From the NCBI GenBank assembly GCA_963921825.1, contig OY997593.1, positions 56,218,039 to 56,282,038 of the forward strand: a stretch of DNA of 64,000 bases, written 5' to 3'. Shown here in pieces: positions 58,089-64,000 of this stretch. Source of the stretch: Erodium maritimum (lineage: Eukaryota > Streptophyta > Magnoliopsida > Geraniales > Geraniaceae). The notes beneath the pieces are model-generated. The model made no database searches. It worked only from the letters and a program-made list of their open reading frames with translations, and was not told the DNA's origin. The position numbers and the translations under genes are program-made. Position 1 is the stretch's first letter. The number at the start of each line of letters is the position of its first letter.

Positions 58089-59040
58089 TTTTTTTTTTTG
58101 AAGTGTGATGATATAAGATTTTATTAATAATTCCGATCAATCGTTATAGAAAAGGGTCAAAGATCCTAGGTACCAGAATATGTATGAGATCTCCATAAAG
58201 TTCTCAGCGTTCTTAGAATCGTGGAAAAGTCTAATTTCCATCTTAGACAACAAAACTAAAGCGTACAAAGAATTGAAGCAAAAGTAAACATAGAAAACAG
58301 TAAATCAATCCATGATCGAAGTTACCTAAGGATCCTTGAACAGAGTTGCATAGGTGTGCGTTCAAACGCCTCATGATAGATCATGTTTTTAGGATCTTGG
58401 GATGCTTTGCACGGAAAGGACTGATCGGCATGTCGTTTTGAAATTTTGGGATAACTCGGCATAGGGTGTTGTGGAACTGTACATTGTCTTATTGTGCCAC
58501 CCTCCTATCCCAAATCCATCTGATAATCGTTGCGGAAAAGACTGCAATAAAGAGGAAAGACGAAACTCGTACCTAACGGGTGCTCAGGGATTTTCCTAGC
58601 CCAACGGTCATGGCTCTCACCGTGAGGAGGATGAACTTGACGGCGCCAGAGATCGAAAAAACATCCATACATCCATAGAGGAGGGAAGGAAGATAGATAA
58701 TGTTATGTCGTAACAATCGTTCAAGGAAAGGAGGAGGTTGGAGGATAGATAATGTCTGTCCCCTATGGGTCGAGGCGTGACTCCTCTTGGACACCACGTG
58801 GTGCCCTAGCGAACTCGTGGAGACCCGTGAGGTCGTTGTGCAAACAGCCTCATGTCCGCCCCATCGGGGCCCTCTCCCCTTCGATCCTATACTTTCGTGA
58901 TCGGCTCGCAGTAGTGAGGGTGGCGACGGATCCGGCTTGAGAGGAAGGCCGCATCTAATTGGCGAACCCACAGTCCCCGTTACCCCGGGCGGACCATGGT
59001 TGGACAACGCTCGTGGCACCGGGAGGGAAAATGGTCAGTT
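58089..59040 (-). mobile_element. Retroelement fragment with poly-A tail, minus strand
   Basis: A T run at 58089-58099 (a poly-A tail in reverse) is followed by a T-rich 3' part and, further in (58573-59019), a GC-rich stop-poor stretch similar in style to the ORF1-like leaders in the CER2-like intron. No recognisable domain and no confirmed target duplication; the right limit is approximate. Confidence 0.45.
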
Positions 59041-59404
59041 GAGGAGGTGGTGTCACCATGGGCGAACTAGTCGATGGTGTTGCCGACAGGGATGTCCCGT
59101 AAGATATCAGTGGGAGCAGCATGGAGGATGAATGGGAGTACTACACTAGTAGAGATGGTGGACAGGACGAGGCCCGAAAAAGAAGACTGCACATGACGAC
59201 AAAGTGGAACTTCATAAAATGGAGGAAGAGAAGGCGACAATTTGTTGCAAAACCTAACAAAGATATCCTCGCAAATGAAAACATTCTCATAAATCAATCT
59301 AAACATATTAATAAAAATATTTGAATTATGACCTTACCCAAACCTCCCTTTTAAGTGATTCCATGTTTTTTAAAATTCTTGTGATACTATTGATGTTTAA
59401 ATTT

Positions 59405-60287
59405 GAGAAAATGACACATAACCCTGGCTAACTATCACCGTTTTTCACATCACCCCCTAACTATTTTTTGTGACATTTAACTCCTTTAACTTTTTTTTTC
59501 TTCACTTTAGTCTAACGGTGTTAAATTTTGGATGGAAACAACCATGTGCAAAGCACATGATGTTTTATTTTTATTAAATGACATAATTATCCTTTCATAT
59601 ATACTAACTTAACCTAACTAAACTCAAACCCTTATCTCTCCCCCTCTTCCTCTTTCTCATTTCCTCTCAACCGCACAAAGCTTGCAACTCCAAGCTCTCA
59701 CCTCCAATTATCTCCTTTACTCTTCTCTCATCTCAAGCACTTCTTCTTGCCCTCACCCTTCTTAATATATAAATATAAAAAAACATTAATGAAAATAAAA
59801 GTTAGTATATTGATATTTTATTAATTCTATTTTTAATATTGATATTTTTATTTTGAATTAAATATTATTACTATATATTAAAAATGTTTTTTTTATTTAC
59901 TAACCTTTATTTTTATTAATGTTTTTTTATACTTATATATTAAGAAGGGTGAAAGCAAGAAGAAGTGTTTGAGATGAGAGAAGAGTAGAGGAAATAATTG
60001 GAGGTGAGAGTTTGGAGTTGGAAGCTTTGTGCGGTTGAGGGGAAATGAGAAAGAGAAAGAGGGGGAGAGAAAAGGGTTTGCGTTTCGTTAGTATGTATGA
60101 AAGGATAGTTATATCATTTAATAAAAATAAAACATCATGTGCTTTGCACATGGTTGTTTCCATCCAAAATTTAACACCGTTAGATTAAAGTGAAAAAAAA
60201 AGTTAAAGGAGTTAAATGTCACAAAAAATAGTTAGGGGGTGATGTGAAAAACGGTAATAGTTAGTCAAGGTTATGTGTCATTTTCCC
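59405..60287. mobile_element. Large fold-back element, 883 bp (9-bp TSD)
   Basis: Begins gagaaaatgacacataaccc and ends ggttatgtgtcattttccc. The two arms, each roughly 390 bp, are near-inverse over most of their length, meeting in an AT-rich centre near 59800-59920. Flanks tttaaattt (59396-59404) and tttatattt (60288-60296) match at 8 of 9 positions, pointing to a Mutator-like origin. A short palindrome tgtgcaaagcaca sits in each arm. Noncoding. Confidence 0.8.
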
Positions 60288-60424
60288 TTTATATTTTTTC
60301 GGTTTTTATTTCATGTTGTGTAACTTGGTTTAATCTTTCTAATTGGCAAGGATAAACAACAATACTATAAATTAAGTGCTTTGTTATATAAAAAACTATT
60401 AAGATTTAAATTGTATTTTTATTA

Positions 60425-61560
60425 ATATGTACGACCAGTAATTAATAAGAGTTCATATGTTCGGTCCCGATCCCTTAAGAGTCCACCCCAATATTCCAGT
60501 ATCACGGTTGGATTACCTGTCAGTATGAACCCACTATGAGAGGTATAAGTGTCGACCCAACTCAGCCAATCCCGTACGGCTCGCCAATTCTTCCATTCCA
60601 CATGAGACCATCCTAGGAGGTGGTAGTTGTTACTGCAAGGGACCCCCGGGTCGGGTTCCAAGAGACTTTGGCATAGGATTTAGAGGAACCCAAATTTTTG
60701 GCGAGCTAGAAATCATTACTATTAGAGGAATATAGTCTCTACAGGCCTGTTTGATCGAGGGTTCCCCGTCATCCTCCTATGGTGTCCATGGTCGTAGGAC
60801 CAGTCATATCTGCCACTTAGGTGGTACACGTCAAAGGGCCAAGGGGTCGTCCCGTAAGGGCTCGGGAGCAGCCATGGTTTGGGTTTAGGAACAACCATGA
60901 TTTGGGTTCAGGTTCACCTTGTTGTATTTTCCTTGCCGTGACACCATATATGATCGACATAACTAGGATTCCCTTCATATTTCCCCTTGTGGGTCGAACC
61001 CATAGGGTCATTTATGTATTCAGTTTCTGGCTGTACTGTTCCCATTGATGGGAGAACCTCCCACAGAGATCCTTAGGGAACAATTTTCGGGTGAGGTCGA
61101 CTTTCATCTGTCCTCCATCCCCTTGATGAAATAGGAGATTCACGATTTGTGGGAGGATACGTGGGTCGGGAAATGATAGGAGAGGAGGTGGCGACGACAG
61201 AGCTTGTGGCGGTGATAGGTTCAAGAAGGCAGGCCAGAGCAATGTTGATGAAGTCGGACGGGGTTCGAAATGGGGTCCCAGAGCTGCTTCTACTTCCTCT
61301 ATATTTGACCGTTCCCTATCATGGTATAGTGGATGTAACATGTTTTGAGGAAACGAGCTGGAGATTTTAGCTGAGATTGGTGGCAGCGGGGAGACATTCG
61401 TGATTTGCAGCGACATAGAACTCGACGGCTGAAGGAGAGGAGCAAAGGCAGAAACCCTAAAATAGAAACAGAAACCTGAAGGTTTTGTAGAAAACGTTTT
61501 TTTTCTTGCGGAGATTATAATGATTCTTATTAATTTATAGATATACATTAAAAATATATT
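60425..61560 (-). mobile_element. Probable retroelement fragment, minus strand
   Basis: On the minus strand a leader and ATG near 61415 open a proline-rich frame (MSLQITNVSPLPPISAKISS) to about 61012. A GC-rich stretch follows and ends at 60425 in cgtacatattaataaaaata, tail-like. The style matches the other ORF1-like fragments here, but no domain can be named. Could also be an unrelated pseudogene. Confidence 0.35.
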
Positions 61561-62592
61561 TGTATGGTCAACAATTATTCAAACTAAAAATTGATACTAA
61601 GGCCTCTTAATTAAATAAAAAAGAAATATCGGGTGAAGTTAAACATTATTTACAATGAGGTGAAATTGATAATATGTATCAAAATAGTTTATTTTTATAC
61701 ATACTTTTGTAAATTATTAATATATTTAGAGGTATATTTTGTATTAAGGTCTTAATTTTTATATCAAAAATAGATCTAACAACTTTTTTGAATTTAGTAA
61801 TTTATTTTTTGGAGGCATAATTTAGATAGGGGCCTTAAGCAAGGGTTGATAAGAAGAACGGACCCCGGGTGTTAGGATTAATGTGTGTAAGTAACTATAT
61901 TTCTAGCCCTGATATCTTAGGCTATGCATAGTAGGTTGCGGTTAGGCTCGGTGTTTATAAAATTCTTAATGCACCGCGAGAAGCTCGATGAAACAAGCAA
62001 CGTTTTGGGAACCGACGATAAATCATGCATTGATCATTAACGCCGACAATTGATGCATTTTGACTTGTTGATTCTTGTATCGGACCATTAATTTTGTGCC
62101 ACGTGGCACCACATGAGGCTGTATTATTTCATATTTAACCCTATTTTTACGATGGTGTGGGCTAATTCGATCCTTTTTTTTACGACAATATGAACTTCTC
62201 CATTGCAAAGATGTAAGAAACTCCTATCCAAGATGACCTCCAATACAAGTGGTCTAACCCCGAGCTTACCTTTGAAACTCCTCATCCTCTCGGGTTCATG
62301 ATACATTTTCCAAACTCATCCTTAATATCATAAGGTTTAGGACCCTCCAACCTATCAAGTGTGCCGGAAAAAAAAAAAGGTCGTGGATCAAATGAAGTAT
62401 CTCCAATAAGGAACGTCTCATCACCGCTTGGATGCACAATTCTATTGACCCGTTGTTCGAGAACAGTAAGAAGAAAGATGGTTATTGGGAATATATTTAG
62501 AAAGAGGTCAAACTCATGCGAAGGTCTAATGATCTGGTTCGTTCTGGGAAGAATTGCAAGAATAATCGGCAATAGATCAACCCTAGGGTCAT
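61561..62592. other. Intergenic DNA, no gene recognised
   Basis: AT-rich to about 61830. 62100-62590 has moderate GC and overlapping open frames on both strands with no recognisable domain; it may be an old element. Confidence 0.4.
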
Positions 62593-63170
62593 GAAAAGAC
62601 AATTTTACCCTTATACTGATTTTTACAATTTTTATTAATTTAGTAATATTTCACATAATTTTTTAAAAATAATTTTATATTTTGTTTTATTTATAATATA
62701 CATAATGTTTATATATATATATACGAACTCACCAGGTGCTGACACGTGGGCGCGCGCGCTGCTGGTGCGCGCGCATAGTGCTGACACGTGGCGCGCATAG
62801 TGCTAATAGTTTGGGCGCACAGTGCTAATAGGTTGGCACTGTGCTAAACTATTAGCACTGTGCGCGCCAAACTATTAGCACCGTGCGCGCGCGTGGTCAA
62901 CACGCGCGCGGGCAGAGGCGCGCGCGAATCTGCCACGTGTCAGCATCGCGCGCGCTCTGCTGACGTCACTTTGACCGCATCATGTGACTTAGATTGGTTC
63001 GTAGTTTGCACAATAAGGATGGTTTTTACTGGATAGCTACCCTATATATATATAAACATTATGTATATTGTAAATAAAACAAAATATAAAATTATTTAAA
63101 AAAAAATTATGTGAAATATTACTAAATTAATAAAAATTGTAAAAATCAGTATAAGGGTAAAATTGTCATT
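62593..63170. mobile_element. Fold-back element with a second element nested in its centre
   Basis: The AT-rich arms 62593-62722 and 63044-63170 are inverse copies (gacaattttacccttatact versus agtataagggtaaaattgtc; and ataatgtttatatata versus tatataaacattat). Between them, flanked by TA repeats, lies a GC-rich block (62723-63043) of different composition. Confidence 0.8.
62723..63043. repeat. GC-rich palindromic block with CGCG runs and G-boxes
   Basis: It holds inverse copies of gtgctaatagttt / aaactattagcac and gctgacacgtgg / ccacgtgtcagc, runs of alternating CG, and three CACGTG cores. Its right end (ggtttttactggatagctacc) adjoins a TA tract. It probably is a TA-microsatellite-targeting element like those at 17046-18164. 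Confidence 0.7.
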
Positions 63171-63248
63171 TTTATTTCTAATATATATATATATATATAA
63201 TTCTTTTCATTTTTTCATTAAACTTTTATTTTCTATTTAATCATGGTT

Positions 63249-63908
63249 CGTGTTCATCTTCTCCAGCAGACCCTAACCTGCCATTTCATCTTCTTCGAAG
63301 CAACCCAAACTCCCAAATCGGAAGACACATGGAACACACCACCTTACCCTAAACTCCAAACCGAACCCTCAAGAACACAAATGCAAGGATTGTAGTCTCA
63401 ACTCCATTACAACCCGCAAAACATAAATCTCAAATGAACTCACATAATTTTCAAAATCTGATAAACAAAAATCGATTCACATGTATTTTCAGATCTCATC
63501 TTCTATTAGTCGATTTTTTCTACAACTCATCCCAAAAACTGATTAATAGAAATCAATAGTAAACGAAGAACAAAAAATCGAGCTAAACTCGAGCAAATCA
63601 ATTGTTAAACGATTTCCCCCAAAACTCGTCCTACAAACCCTAAATAAATCCCAAAAGACAGAAGAACAATAGAGAAGAAGAGCTGAAATCGAGATGAACG
63701 CCACTGGACCACGCCACTGTCGTTGCCCCACGTCCAAGGATCTATCTTTGCTCCTCGTCCAAGGATCTGCACGATCGTCGAAAGCCCTCGCCATGAGCTG
63801 AACTCGGTCGTCGATGGAATCCCTCGTCGTCGTGTTCATCTCCTCCGACATATCCCAACACGCCATTTCATCTTCTCTGAAGCAACCCAAACTCCTAAAT
63901 CGGAAGAC
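63249..63908. repeat. 78-bp direct repeat, 582 bp apart
   Basis: 63249-63326 and 63831-63908 share cgtgttcatct, cgccatttcatctt-type text, gaagcaacccaaactcc and aaatcggaagac, in the same orientation with scattered differences. Sequence between them is AT-rich on the left and GC-richer on the right, without a recognised domain. Possibly a decayed tandem duplication or the ends of an element running off the window. Confidence 0.7.
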
Positions 63909-64000
63909 CATGAAGCTAGGAGACTTGGTTATCGTCGGAGACTCCCAACCCTTTCCCATCTGAACCCAACCCAAACTCCCGTGAAGCTGAACCCATCTCA

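Noticed and set aside
62282-62602. Open frames on both strands that might be an organelle-derived gene
   Set aside because: No recognisable organelle protein; both strands are open by chance in moderate-GC sequence.
63543-63974. 143-codon minus-strand frame at the window edge
   Set aside because: No domain, overlaps a direct repeat, and the composition fits noncoding repeat; it could be revisited with sequence beyond the window.

Overview
The window reads as nuclear DNA of a flowering plant, most likely a eudicot. Genes are split by AT-rich introns with GT/AG borders, intergenic DNA is AT-rich, and much of the sequence is transposon-derived: LINEs, Ty1/copia, a large solo LTR, hAT, PIF/Harbinger, Stowaway and Mutator-like miniature elements. 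The gene families (VIN3-like, CER2-like BAHD, DRMY1-type MYB, NET2) are land-plant families. I cannot name the species. No operon, CRISPR array, phage or bacterial feature is present. One 200-base run of N (38866-39065) is a placeholder assembly gap.

Layout, left to right. 1-900: last exon of a plus-strand gene, possibly sororin-like. 1930-2833: a hAT-type element with 8-bp target duplications. 4479-10276 (minus): a complete VIN3-like (VEL/PHD/FNIII) gene, 4 coding exons, 623 codons. 11.8-19.7 kb: a transposon nest holding an RRM pseudogene, a 2.9-kb solo LTR, a second LTR-like block and several fold-back elements. 21141-31337 (plus): a CER2-like BAHD gene whose only intron is 8.9 kb long and carries LINE-derived insertions and a dead Harbinger element. 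31674-38067 (plus): a DRMY1-like MYB/SANT gene with 7 coding exons, 742 codons and a frameshifted duplicate exon. 39205-41625 (minus): a NET2-type actin-binding gene interrupted by two apparent frameshifts. 43137-45145 (minus): a small conserved plant gene of unknown function. 45805-47199: a young 5'-truncated LINE with an 18-bp target duplication. 47500-47718: a complete LTR retrotransposon of only 219 bp. 48.1-53.3 kb: a decayed copia element plus a LINE RNase H fragment. 54310-56822 (minus): a conserved plant gene of unknown function. 58-64 kb: retroelement tails, an 883-bp fold-back element and a nested fold-back with a GC-rich core.

The host genes do not form one pathway. VIN3-like proteins act in Polycomb silencing, CER2-like proteins in very-long-chain wax synthesis, DRMY1 in growth control and NET2 at the actin-membrane interface. 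Each is read as an independent transcription unit. I found no undescribed multi-gene system. The strongest unusual signals are the 219-bp LTR element, the exon triplication in the MYB gene, the frameshifted NET2 gene, the hairpin array inside the solo LTR, and the family of fold-back elements with 9-bp target duplications.
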